The position numbers and the translations under genes were made by a program. Below are positions 21,748 to 33,586 of a stretch of 64,000 nucleotides of DNA, piece by piece (position 1 is the stretch's first letter; the number at the start of each line of letters is the position of its first letter). The notes beneath the pieces are model-generated. The model ran no database searches and was not told the DNA's origin. It saw nothing but the letters and a program-made list of their open reading frames with translations. The stretch comes from Atkinsonella hypoxylon (Eukaryota; Ascomycota; Sordariomycetes; Hypocreales; Clavicipitaceae): assembly GCA_000729835.1 (NCBI GenBank), contig JFHB01000110.1, forward strand, positions 1 to 64,000, written 5' to 3'.

Positions 21748-24700
21748 TTATTATTAATTGTTTTTATTATTTTCGATTTTTAACTATTTTTCGTTGCTTT
21801 TTAATTTTTTAAGTGTTTTTATTGCTTTTATAAGCTAGCTAGAAAGCTCTAGTAACTTAATAAATTGTTAATGCTTTTAAATAGCAAGAGGCTTAGTTAA
21901 GCTATCTGCTAGCATCTAATTTATATTAATATAACTAACCTTAGCTATACCTTTACAAATCTTTTCCCTAATGTAGTTAAACTTCAAAAGGGTGTACTTA
22001 GTTCTACTATACAATGTTAGGTTGTAAGCAGTAACTATAGCGCCTTAATTATTACACCTAATAGGAATAGAAGGGGTTAAAGGTAGCTTTATCTCCTTAA
22101 AAAGGCTGTAGAGCTACTCTAATTCCCTAATAGCTTTAGATAATGCATTAGATTCTGCTTCTAATATAGAAAGAGTAATAGTACTAGCTTTCTTTAATTT
22201 CTAGCTAATAGGTCCACTAGCTAGCTTATATAGATAAGCATAGGTTAATTTAGAAGAGACTTTATCACCAGTAAAATCGCTATTGCAATAACTAAGGAGG
22301 GTCTTAAGTACTTCTTTAGAGCTAGAAGCTTTAGAAGAAGACCCTATAGGGTGTGGACTAGAACGCTTATAAATAATAGCAAAGCTTCTAGTACTACTTA
22401 AGTACCTTAGGAGGTACTTAGAGGCATTTAGGTGCTCTATATAGGGCTTAGCTAAGAAGATTAATAGCCACTAAACGGAAAAAGCAATATTAGCCCTAGT
22501 TAGCAACATAAGATACATTATAGTACCTATTATGCTCTAATAAAGCTTATAGTTGGATTTAGAGAGAAGTTTTGTAACTAGTTGCTTTAGAATTCCTAGC
22601 TGTATAGGGATAGAAGCTAGCTTAGCATCTAGCATTTTGAATCTTTCTAGGGCTTTAAGGATGTATTAAGATTAGTGGATTTTAATAGACCTTTTAGACC
22701 TATTATAGGTGATTTATACACCTAGAAAGAATTCTGCTGGTCCTCTATCTTCTATTAGATAAGCTTTATATAATAGCTTCTTTAGCTTGTTAATATAGCT
22801 TAGATTTAGACTAATTAGAAGACAGTTATCTACGTAAGTAGCAATATACGTAGATGTAGCTGGGTTATAAAAGACTGCTGGGTCTAATATAAGAGGTTTA
22901 AATCTATGCTTTTAAAGTAATTCTGTTAGAATTTGCTGCTATTCTCTAGGACTTTACTTTAGACTATAGAGAGATTTTTCTAGCTTAATTACTTGCTCTT
23001 TAGAGGGCTTATAATTATAGCTTTTTAGTAGCTTAGCTACTAATAGCGTTGCTTCTATAAATTCAACGAATCTATCTAGGATTTCTATATAAATAGCTTC
23101 CTTTAGTTTGCTATTTAAAAACGCTCCTATAAAGTCGATTTACTTAACTTCCTAGTTATTAAAAGCTGCAAGAGCTAATAATATATACTAGCTAGGAGGA
23201 ATACTAGTTGCAGCAAAGGTCTCTAGGTAATCTTAACCTTCTATTTGTATAAATCCCTTAGCAATAAGGCGGGCCTTATATTTTATAGGATTATTTTCTT
23301 TATCCTTTTTTAGCCTATAAACAAGCCTATTCTTTAGAACTCTTTAGCCCTTAGGTACTTAGTCTTTCCCTATAAATTTAAAGGTTCCAGCAGCTAATAG
23401 CTACTTAAATTCGCTATAGGTAGCTTCTATCTAATGCTGCTTAGCAGAGCTTTTTAGGGCTTACTTCTATGTGTTAGGAAGTTCATCCTTATTACTATTA
23501 GAAGTAATAGCTGCTTTAGTCCTAGCCTTAAAGCATAGATCCTTAATTAAGGAAAATATATCTCTATCTAAATCTATAGCATTAGCATTAGCTTTAGCTT
23601 CTATAGGTTCTATATTAGCCTAAGGGGCTTCTATAGATATAGGGGCTTTAGGGGCCTCTATAGCTTCTATAGAGTTGCTTGGTAGAAGAGCTTGATTTTC
23701 TACAGGTTCTAGTGGATGATTCAGCACATCTAGATAACTAGGATAAGGATACTTAGAAGTATAATTATCTTCTAACTGCTGGTTATCGATTTCTCCCTCT
23801 AAAGGATTATCCACTATAGAACTAATAGGAACCTTAGGGATGCCCTATGAAATAGAACCTATTCCTTCTATAATTTTAACGAAGCTAGTCTTTATAACAG
23901 CTTGTTTAGAGGGGATGTATATTAGATATACATTAGAACCTAGCGTAGCTAAAAGTCTACTAGGAATAGTTCTTTTAGCTAGCTTCTGCAACCTAGATCG
24001 TTGTTCTAAAGGAATTAGAACTTCACAATAGAAGCCTATAGCTGTTATGGACTCGAGCCTTAGGCTCGGGTCTTTCAGTAGAGGGAGAACAGCAGGAGAG
24101 GGACAGAGATCTATGTGGGTAAAGGGATAGAAGCGAGCCGCATTCGTTTGGGGGTTAGCTAGGCTTCACTGGGCCCTAGAGAGAGAACCTCGGCTATAGA
24201 GCATATGCTAAAAGGGGCTTCTAAGGGGATAGACCTACCCCTAGATATATAGTATAGGGGCATAGGGAGGCTTCTAGTTCCTTCTCTCTTCCTCCTTTCC
24301 TCCCTATAATTATAGTTCTCATTATAGACGCTAGTTAGCAGCAGCCACTAGGTTAGTCCATTACAATAGCCCTTATTTTGGTAAAATTAGGCTTATAGGT
24401 CTTAGAAGGCTCTAAATTAGCTAGATATAGCTGTTTAGGACTTAGTAGTTTAGTACTATTCGCAGTAGTATTAACTAAATCCACTATAGCAGGAAGGATG
24501 TAAGACTATAGATATAAAGGTAATTGTAACCACTGTAGGGTAGCACGTAAACGGTTTAGAAGTACCCTTATAGCTCTCTCTATTAGTCCATTCTATTTAT
24601 AAATATAGGGGCAAGAGGTGCTAAACTAAATACCCTTAGAAGATAGCTAAGCTTACAACCTAGTATTGATTTCTGTACTACTATTAAAATAAAGGTGTTT

Positions 24701-27394
24701 AGGGTAGCACTTATACTGGTTTTTTAATTCCTTAAAGAAGCCTTTAATACAGCTATAGAGAGTAGAACCCTCTTTATTAGCTAGATTAAAAGACCACTTA
24801 TACCGTAATTTTCTATTAATTAGAAAAAGAACTAGAGGCCTCTTATTGTGCAGTATAGGCTCTATTTTAACGGTATCTCCCTCTATAATATCTAAACATC
24901 TAGGGGGGTTAGGAATAGTATGCTTGCTAGGTCTTCTAACAGCTTTAGCTTAGTTGTAAGCTAGGCAGTTAAAATCCTTTTCCTTGATTTTTGTAAAATC
25001 AGGAATACCTTTAGTAATAGAAGCAGTCTTCTTTAGTAAAGGGAGTTCTATATACCCTAATCTAACGTGCTAAGTAGCAGCTAATTCTAGGAGCTTCTTA
25101 TAGGAAGAAGAAGCAGTAGGATTTATACTACTAGAATTATCATTAGAGCTAGCTTCCTGTTGCTCTCTATCTTGCTAGATCTCTTAAGAACTATAGGCCT
25201 TGTTTAAGGGATCTAGACGGCTATTTCCTCTAATATCTAGCAACTTAGGATTTAGACCTTCTAAATCCCTGTTATTAGAAGGAATCTAACTAGGAGCCCA
25301 TTTAGGAACTAGAGCTAATGGCTCTATAGCATCGTTATTGGTATTATCTTCTTCTTTAAAATTAGATAATTCCTTAATTTAGCTATATTCCTCTAGATTA
25401 AAACTAGGCTGTTAAGGGATTTAAACCTCTATAGAATAACTAGCATTATAACCGCTATTATAACTATTGCTAGCTAGAAATCCTATATAAGAGAGATTAG
25501 CGTGGTTTTTACACACTCTAGGGGTCTCTTGCCCCTTAAGCTGTAAAAAGAAACTATGCTTTTTAGGATTTAGAAGCCTACAGCAGCTTCTATTAGCTAG
25601 AAATAGCTAATTTCTAAGGAGAGTGCCCCCTATTAAATAGTGCTTTAGACTACTAATTAGGTTAGTATCTAAACCTAGGCAATATAGAGCATCCTTTAGA
25701 GCTAAAGGCCTGTATTTAGCTGGATTTATACTAACTAGTACCTAGAATACAGCAGTTCCCTGTCCTTTAGGATAAATAGAACCTCCTCTAGTAGCAATAG
25801 GCGCGGTTTTACCCTTTTTTATAGGCTTAAAAGTCCTAAAAAATGCCTTATTGTTAACTATATAACAGGTAGAACCTATATTATATAGTAAGGAGTTTTT
25901 AATTATTCTATTAGAATAGTTAAAAGAAGGGGTATTATTATTAGTAGTACTAGTATCACTAGTAGTGAATTCTGTATCTAAATCGTAAGAATTATCACTA
26001 CTAGAACTGCTAGATTCACTATCGGAATCTATAGTATCTTAGTTGCTAGTAGATAGGTTATAACAACCTATAGCAAAAGCAGCTTCTCTATCCTTATTCC
26101 TAGAGTTTTTGTTACTTCTTCTTTGGCCCTTCTACTTCTTCTTATTCTTAGAGGCTTTATCTGTATCTTTAGAGGCATTAGAATCGTTAGAATTAAAATC
26201 GGAATTCTTCTTCTAATTAGGAGGATTCTTTCCTTAGTTAGCTTTATTATTATTAGAACTATTAAAATTAGAAGCTTTATAACTAAGAGCCTTAGATATA
26301 GAGGAGCTTTTATCTCTTTATTCTTCTAATAAGTTAGCTATAAGGAACTGTAAATTCAGCATTTTTATAGATAGACCTTATGCTCTAGCAGCTCTAATAG
26401 AATATTGCTGCCTTTTAGCCTAGCTAGGGAAGGTCTTCTTTAAAGCATTAATATAATAATTTACCTAGTTAATAGGATTAATAGCTACACTATAGAGCTG
26501 TAATCTAGCTAGTAAATTATTAAATTCAGCATTAAAGGCCTCTAAAGATCCCTTATAGTTCAAAAACAATAAGTTGTAATAACTAGTATATAGCGTACTA
26601 CGTTGTATTTTAGCACTCTGTAAATATTGCCTAACTAGAACGTTATAGGTATCTATAGGGGACTTATGCTAGCTTATAGCAGCTTAAGGTCTAGATTAGC
26701 AACTATCTCTTATAATTATAAGGATAATAGCTTGTTCTAAATCTACTAAAGTACTAGCTATACTAGGATTATTAATAAATTAAGGGAATCCTAGTGCCCT
26801 AAATTAAATAGTTAAAGCTTACTTCCACTATTTAAAATTTTTAGGGCCTTTTAGCTTAGCAGCCTCTAGAATTAAGTGGACCTTCTTATTTAACTCTTTT
26901 ATAGTGCCTTTATTAAAAGCAGGCAGAAAAGTAGCACTATTAGAGGAACTAGAAGGTTTAGGGACTTCAAAAGAGACTTTAGAAGTCTTAGAAGTAACAG
27001 GATCTGCTTTAGGAGACCCTATAGAGAGATTACCTATAGATATAATTATAGTATCTAATTTACTTAGTAAATTAGCTATATTACCTTTATTTTGGCTTTG
27101 TTTTGCTTTACTATACCTAATGAATCTATTTAGGGTCTCTTGTTACTTATCTATTTAAGCTTTTAGATCAGCTTAAACATTATGGACTTGCACTACTCTT
27201 TCAGAAGCTAATCTAGCTTCTTTTAAAGCCTTCTTAGCTGTATAATCTTCTTCATTAGAAGAGGAATCTACTAGCTAAGGGGGGGACCTTGCTGGACTAG
27301 GAAAGCTAGTAGCAGCAGCTGTAGCTAGTGTACTAGAACCACTACCCTATTTAGGGCTTGTGCTCTTTCCCTTGCCTGTTCCTTTTAGTGCTAT
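21748..27394 (-). pseudogene. gag-pol of B6 (copia), interrupted by LTR F
   Basis: The start codon at 27394-27392 is ATA instead of ATG (a G-to-A change in TGG context); B5 and B3 keep ATG there. Leaving out F and one copy of its 5-bp duplication, the frame is 5,319 nt, a multiple of three, ending about 21748. Domains as in B5: Gag (to about 26100), protease site, integrase (about 25080-23900, cut by F at 24043-24365), acidic linker (open at 23620-23814), reverse transcriptase with Tyr-Val-Asp-Asn near 22820, RNase H near 22290-22130. Numerous TAG/TAA. Same catalytic losses as the other copies. Confidence 0.88.
24043..24365. repeat. Solo LTR F, young and unmutated, inside B6
   Basis: 323 bp, TGTTATGGACT...AGTCCATTACA, flanked by the perfect duplication ATAGC (24038-24042 and 24366-24370). 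B5 has the uninterrupted site at about 15517. The ends form an inverted repeat of 11 bp with one mismatch. Just inside, 24050-24059 and 24063-24072 form a 10-bp hairpin with a TTA loop and one G-T pair. Base composition is about half G+C by eye, with many intact CpA and TpG sites, unlike everything around it. It matches no other LTR in the window. No coding capacity. I call it a solo LTR of a seventh element type; a small non-autonomous LTR element is the alternative. Confidence 0.85.
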
Positions 27395-28327
27395 TTTAAG
27401 GGTTTAAAATATAGCTAATTTAACGCTCTTTATAGCTAATTATAGCCTAAATTACAGTGGAAATAGTAGTAAATAATAGTAATAATTCTTACTAAAAATA
27501 GGCTAGAAGTGCCCTATATCTTTAGAAATTATACTGAGATTTTTCTCCAATTTCTTTCGTAATAGGTATAACGGGCTCTAAAGGCTGCGTTATATTGCGA
27601 TCTATATGCACATACAATTTGTATAGCAGACTAGATTAACAAGCAGTTGCGAGGGGTATAAAATACAGGTCCTAGCTATTTTTAGCCAAAAAATTCAGGA
27701 GATTCTTCTCTAATTAGGTTCCAATAAATTAGTGGACACCTAGGCACAGCTAATTTAGGGATATCTAGCTAATTCCTACTTTAAAATCCTGACTAGTGGG
27801 ATTATTACATAAATTGATTCTGCAACCGAAAATACAGGAATATCTAACGGCAACAAGAGCTGTTAGGCATACACTACAAATTGTAGTATAGCTACTAACA
27901 GAGGTACATAGGGTGCACGATATAACAACAACAACAAGCAATGTAGTGCAGCGCTGAGCTTATTTCTTGATGGAAATAATTAATTAGGTAGTGCCTAATA
28001 AAACAATTCGCAGTGCGAATGTAATGTGTGCAGATGTGTATATTTTGATGTTGCGCAACAATAGAACCTAGCTATTAAGAATAGCTTCAAAAGTGTGTAT
28101 ATATAGGGTGTATAGAGTGCAGGAGGCACAGAGTGGGCAGAATAAAAACACCAGTATAGTAGCTAGCAATGTATATGCAGCAGGTATTAATAGCTTCCAG
28201 TAAGCTACTAATAGCAGCGATAGCTGCTAGCACAGGTCTTAATATAGCTTCTAGTGGGTAATACAGTACACAATAGTAGATTTCAGCGGGCTAACAGCTT
28301 GCAGATAGGTCTTCCGGGCTTATAACC
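27395..28327 (-). other. 5' leader of B6
   Basis: 933 bp from 5' LTR to the mutated gag start. The primer site next to the LTR (28314-28327) reads GGTTATAAGCCCGG on the minus strand. Like the other leaders it has the CTACAAATTGTAG palindrome (about 27878-27895) and an AACAGCTC/GAGCTGTT pair near 27855. No conserved reading frame. Confidence 0.7.
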
Positions 28328-29025
28328 TATTAAAAATAATAGGGATTATAGGACTAGATAGAAGAGGGTAGTGGTCTCTTATATTTAGCACCTGTAATTG
28401 CTCTTAGCAATTATTATGTAGTAGAAGCAGCAGCGGCCTAAATTAAGCTGTAGTGTATAGTATAGATCACTTAGAGGCAGTAGATAACTATAATAATAGT
28501 GGTATCTTATATTAAGAGCGCTGTAACGAACAAGTTAGTAAAGGTAGAATCTTGAATCTTTCTAGTCCTTTATAGACCCTCTAACTATATTAGCGGGCTA
28601 TAGTCGCTAGAAGGGGCTTGTAGGCTACTTTATAATTTCTGCAAAAAGATTTACTATATAAAAACAAAAAAATTAACTTACGGCTATATAAACGAGACGC
28701 CTACGTGCACAATTTAATAAATTCTACTAATAACAAGCAACCCTTATAAGCAACTCTATCCAACAATTATACTATTAAATAGCCCTAATTCTTAGCTTTT
28801 AAATAGTATACTTCTTGAATTTCTACTATTGCTAGTTGTAGAGAAAATCGCAGTTAAAGTTAACTATAGGTTAGGCAACTTTGCCTTAGTTGATTCTAGA
28901 TGTTTCGCATCTAGTAACAGCGATATCTCTACCAAAAATCAACGTAACAAGACCTAATGAGGGTCACGTGATAGAGCAACTAGTAGGCATAAAAATAGGC
29001 TATACAGGGTAGCTTATTTTTAACA
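28328..29025 (-). repeat. 5' LTR of B6
   Basis: 698 bp. The outer end is clean (CTACCAAAAATCAACG, TGAGGGTCACGTGATAG). The inner end starts TATTAAAAATAATAGG, mutated from TATTGAAAA. It is followed by CTAAT of the B7 gag. Confidence 0.94.
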
Positions 29026-29306
29026 CTAATAAATCTATTTAGAGTCTCTTATTGCTTATCTATTTAAGCTTTTAGATTAGCTTGTACATTATAGACTTAT
29101 ACTACTCTTTTAGAAGCTAATCTAGCTTCCTTTAGAGCCTTCTTAGCTGTATAATCTTTTTTATTAGAAGAGAAATCTACTAGCTAAGGGAGGGACCTTA
29201 CTGGACTAGAAAAGCTAGTAGCAGCAGCTGTATTAACTAGTGTACTAGAACCACTACCCCGTTTAGGGCTTATGCTCTTTCCCTTGCCTGTTCCTTTTAG
29301 TGCTAT
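29026..29306 (-). pseudogene. gag N-terminal fragment of B7
   Basis: Homologous to the first part of Gag in B3-B5: a basic serine- and glycine-rich start, then a Ser-Pro-rich stretch and a charged helix with Ala-Lys-Lys-Ala. It has ATA for the start codon and in-frame TAG/TAA. It ends abruptly at the B6 5' LTR, within the region after the Gln-Glu-Thr-Leu block. Confidence 0.8.
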
Positions 29307-30280
29307 TTTAAGGGTTTAAAAAGTAGCTAATTTAACGCTCTTTTATAGCTAATTATAGCTAAATTACAGTGGAAATAGTAGTAAATAATAGTAATAACCT
29401 CTACTAGATATTAATAGATTGCTCTATTATAGGCCTAGAACTGCCCTATATCTTTAGAAATTATACTAAGATTTTTCTCCAATTTCTTTCGTAACAGGTA
29501 TAACAGGCTCTAAAGGCTGCGTTGTATTGCAATCTATATGCACATACAATTTGTATAGCAGACTAGATTAATAAGCGGTTGTAAGGGGCATAAAACATAG
29601 GTTCTAGCTATTTTTAGCCTAAAAAATTTAGAAGATTCTTCTCTAATTAGGTTCTAATAAATCAGTGGAGACCTAGGCACAGCTAATTTAGGGATATCTA
29701 GCTAATTCCTACTTTAAAATCCTAACTAATAGGATTACTATATAAATTAATTCTGCAACCGAAAACACAGGAATATCTAACAGCAACAAGAGCTGTTAGG
29801 CGTATACTACAAATTGTAGTATAGCTACTAACAGAGGTGCATAGGGTGCATAATATATAAGATAACAGCACAACAACAAGCAATATAGTGCAGCGCTAAG
29901 CTTATTTCTTAATAGAAATAATTAATTAGGCAGTGCCTAATAAAACGATTTACAGTGCGAATGTAATATATGCAGATGTGTATATTTTAATGTTGTATAA
30001 CGATAGAACCTAGCTATTAAGAATAGCTTTAAAAGTGTGTATACACTAGGTGCATAGAACTAGTGCAGGAGGCATAGAGTAGGCAGAATAAAAACACTAG
30101 TATAGTGGCTAGCAATATATATGCAGTAGGTATTAATAGCTTCTAGTAAGCTACTAATGGTTTTAGCAGCAATAGCTGCTAGCGCAGGTCTTAATATAGC
30201 TTCTAGTAGGTAATACAGTACACAATAGTAGATTTTCAGCGGGCTAATAGCTTGCAGATAGGTCTTCCGGGCTTATAACC

Positions 30281-30984
30281 TTTTGAAAATAATAGGGATT
30301 ACAGGACTAGATATCTAAGAGGGTAGTGGTCTCTTAGATTTAGCACCTATAATTGCTCCTAGCAATTATTACGTAGTAGAAGCAGCAGCGGCTTAAATTA
30401 AGCTGTAGTGTATAGTATAGATTACGTAGAGGCAATAGATAACTGTAATAGTAGTATCTTTATATTAAGAGCGCTATAACGAACTTAGTAAGGGTAGAAT
30501 CTTAAATCTTTCTAGTCCCTTATAGATCTATTAACTATATTAGCAGGCTGTAGTTGCTAGAAGGGGCTTATAGGCCACTTTATAATTTCCGCAAAAAGAT
30601 TTACTATATAAAAACAAAAAAATCGACTTACAGCTATATAAACGAGAAACCTATATATACAATTTAATAAATTCTACTAATAGCAAATAACCCTTATAAG
30701 CAACTCTATCTAATAATTATACTATTAAATAGCCCTAATTCTTAGCTTTTAAATAATATACTTCTTAAATTTCTACTATTACTAGTTGTAGAGAAAAACG
30801 CTGTTAAAGCTGACTATAGGTTAGGCAACTTTGCCTTAGTTAAATCCAGATGTTTCGCATCTAGTAACAGCGATATCTCTACCAAAAATCAACGTAATAT
30901 AACCAAAAAAGGGTCACGTAATAGAGCAACTAGTAGGCAACTAGTAAGCATAAAAATAGACTACAGGGTAGCTTATTTTTAACA
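30281..30984 (-). repeat. 5' LTR of B7
   Basis: 704 bp. The inner end is TTTTGAAAATAATAGG (usual TATTGAAAA) and the outer end TTATTTTTAACA, then ATAATAATAAG of the D spacer. It has the duplicated CAACTAGTAG block and the AATATAACCAAAAAAGGG variant. Confidence 0.92.
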
Positions 30985-31937
30985 ATAATAATAAGATTAG
31001 CTTTATAAAGTATAATTAGTAAGTAAGCATCTTAACAGTAAAATTAAATAATCTAGTACTACTTATTCTTATATAAAGCTTCTTTAGTATAGAAAGTTGT
31101 CTTTATAGGCTTATAGTATTTTAGGTTAATTATTTTAACTACTATATTATAAGATAGTATTATTCTTAAGTTAAGGAATTTAATAGAAAAACATTAAATT
31201 ATTAAAAGCCTAGTAAGAAAGAGAGAGAGATATTAGATTTAATCTTTAATAAGATTAATATTTCTAATTAATATTTAATATATATTCTACTAGAAGCTAT
31301 TCTTAAGAGGGACTTTACTAATAGTACTATAGTAACTTTAACGTTTAAGATAAAGGAATATAGACCTAAAAGAACTCTTTATATACTAATTAAGAAAAGA
31401 ATTATAGCTTAGCCCTTTAGAGTTTATACTATAGAGATATAACACTTTATTAAGTAAGAAGAAGCTTTAAAAGATTAAGCTAAAAGGAAAGAAAAGAAAG
31501 CTAAAGAAGATAGCTTTATAGATATAAAAGTATAGCTTCTTATATAATTATTTAAAGATATTTTTTAGAAAAAGATTAAAGTTAGCCTATAAGACCTATA
31601 CTAACTAATACTTATACTTACAGAAGCAATAAAGAATAAATACCTAATATAAGTAAATAGTATTAATAAAGTCTATTATATTAATAGAATAAGTACTAAA
31701 GTTATACCTCTATATTTTATTCTAAGGAAGAGGTAAAGAGTTAAGAAGTAGAAAGATTAATTAGTTAATATTATTAAAATAATATTTACTATAGTTAAGG
31801 AGGCAATAAAAGATAATAAAGAAGATATTACTAATAAGTATATAAAATAACTACTTAGTAGTATCTAGAAGGATTTATAGAATATTATATAAGAATATAT
31901 AGAAAATTATATTAAAGAGAAGAAGTTTATTATAAAC
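30985..31937 (+). pseudogene. Unidentified coding remnant D between head-to-head B copies
   Basis: 953 bp matching none of the other families here. From about 31291 to 31937 one plus-strand frame stays readable for about 215 codons, broken only by TAG and TAA, as in the retrotransposon genes. The product is very rich in Lys, Glu and Ile, with a Lys/Arg-Glu-Lys-Lys-Ala run near 31480-31510 and two helix-like stretches towards the end. I do not recognise the family. It may be a Gag or another protein of a further element, or a captured gene. Before 31291 I see no sustained frame. Both ends are cut by B insertions (B7 and B2) whose flanks, ATAAT and TAAAC, do not pair. Confidence 0.5.
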
Positions 31938-32640
31938 TGTTAAAAATAAGCTACCCTGTAGTCTATTTTTATGCTTACTAGTTGCCTACTAGTTGCTCTA
32001 TCACGTAACTCTCTTTTGGTTATGTTACGTTGATTTTTGGTAGAGATATCGTTGTTACTAGATAAAAACATCTGGATTTAACTAAGGCAAAGTTGCCTAA
32101 CCTATAGTTAGCTTTAACAGCGTTTTTCTCCACAACTAGTAATAGTAGAAATTCAAGAAGTATATTATTTAAAAGCTAAGAATTAGGGCTATCTAATAGT
32201 ATAATTATTGGATAGAGTTGCTTATAAGGGTTGTTTGCTATTAGTGGAATTTATTAAATTGTGTACGTAGATTTCTTGTTTGTATAGCTGTAAGTCGATT
32301 TTTTTGTTTTTATATAGTAAATCTTTTTACAGAAATTATAAAGTAGCCTACAAGCCCCTTCTAGCAACTACAGCCTGCTGATATAGTTAGAGGGTCTATA
32401 AGGAACTAGAATAGATTTAAGATCCTACTCTCACTTGTTCGTTACAGCGCTCTTAATATAAAGATACTACTATTACAGTTATCTATTGCCTTCTACGTGA
32501 CTAGTAAAACACACTATAGCTTAATTTAGGCCGCTGCAGCTTCTACTGCGTAATAAATTGCTAGGCAATTACAGGTTCTAATCTAGAGGCTTTACTACCC
32601 TCTTAGATATCTAGTCCTGTAATCCCTAATAATTTCAATA
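31938..32640 (+). repeat. 5' LTR of B2
   Basis: 703 bp, TGTTAAAAATAAGC...AATTTCAATA, preceded by TAAAC of the D spacer. It has the CTCTCTTTTGGTTATG variant and the duplicated CTAGTTGC block, the subtype of B7. Directly followed by the primer site at 32641 (GGTTATAAGCCCGG). Confidence 0.93.
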
Positions 32641-33586
32641 GGTTATAAGCCCGGAAGACCTATCTTCAAGCTGTTAGCCCGCTAATATCTACTATCTGTG
32701 TACTGTACTGTCTGCTGAAAGCTATACTAAGACCTGCGCTAGCAGCTATTATCGCTGCACTAGGAGACAAGAAGGCTCCTAACATTAGTAGCTTTTAAAG
32801 CTTCTAATACCTGCTGCACACACATCGCTAGCCACTATACTGGTGTTTTCATTCTGCCCACCCTGTGCACACACACTTTTAAAGCTATTCCTAATAGCTA
32901 GTTCTATTATCGTGCAACATCCTTATATACACACTTGCACACACCTTATTCGCACTGCAAATCATTTTATTAGGCACTACTTAATCAATTATTTCCATCG
33001 AGAAATAAGCCTAGCGCTGCACTGCATCGCTCGTTGTTATGTTATATCATGCACCCTGCACCTCTGTTAGTGGCTATACTACAATTTGTAGTGCACGCCT
33101 AACAGCTCTTGTTGCGGATATTCCTGTGTTTTCGGTCGCAGAATCATTTTGTGTAGTACTCCCACCTGTTGGGATTTTAAAGTAGGAATTACCTGGATAC
33201 CTGTTTTTTGCGTGCCTAGGTCTCCACTGTTTTGTTGGAACCTAATTGGAGAAGATTCTCTAGAATTTTTTAGCTAAAAATAGCTAGGACCTATATATAG
33301 TGCCCCACGCAACCGCTTGTCAATCTAGTACACCATATAAATTGTATGCACGTACAGATCGCGCTACAACGCAGCCTTTAGAGCCCGTTATACCTGTTAC
33401 GAAAGAAATTGGAGAAAAATCTTAGGATAATTTCTGAAGATATAGGGCACTTCCAAGCCTATAATAGAGCAATCTATTAATATCTAGTAGAGGTTATTAC
33501 TGTTATTTACTACTATTTCCACTGTAATTTAGGCTAATAACTAGCTATAAAGAGCGTTATAAGCTACTTTTCTTTGAACCCTTAAA
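32641..33586 (+). other. 5' leader of B2
   Basis: 946 bp between the LTR and the former gag start (ATA at 33587). It is richer in G+C than the other leaders and differs from them by substitutions and small indels. It holds GGAG...CTCC pairing around 32762-32780 and the ACTACAATTTGTAGT palindrome at about 33077-33091. Open stretches here are not conserved in other copies and I do not call them genes. Confidence 0.65.

Larger units (their letters stand above)
20876..29025 (-). mobile_element. Copia element B6, full length, likely recombinant
   Basis: 8,150 bp including the inserted F LTR, minus strand. It has both LTRs, leader and a complete gag-pol frame, but its flanks differ: GGAAC (B1 pol) on the 3' LTR side and CTAAT (B7 gag) on the 5' LTR side. 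The LTRs are also of different subtypes: the 3' LTR has ACCTAGTTAGGGT plus a duplicated CAACTA block, the 5' LTR has ACCTAATGAGGGT without it. Together this points to recombination between two B insertions rather than one simple insertion. Confidence 0.88.
29026..30984 (-). mobile_element. Copia element B7, 5' part only
   Basis: Minus-strand B element reduced to the first 94 codons of gag (29306 to 29026; start codon now ATA), the leader (29307-30280) and the 5' LTR (30281-30984). The rest of gag-pol and the 3' LTR are missing: beyond 29025 lies B6. Its outer flank ATAAT has no partner in the window. The 5' LTR carries the AACCAAAAAAGGGT variant shared with B2. Confidence 0.85.

Noticed and set aside
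24043..24365. DNA transposon (MITE) for element F because of its terminal inverted repeat
   Set aside because: The TG...CA ends, the 5-bp duplication and the LTR-like size fit a solo LTR better; a MITE is not fully excluded.
26123..26329. Arg/Ile-rich open frame opposite to B6 gag, with a similar one at 34749-34937
   Set aside because: Out-of-frame or antisense reading of the Lys/Ser/Asn-rich part of Gag; low-complexity sequence stays open in several frames.
4111..30984. One B element from 4111 to 30984 with everything else nested inside
   Set aside because: Outer flanks ATTCT and ATAAT do not match, the B1 pol and B7 gag parts do not join, and the LTR variants differ.
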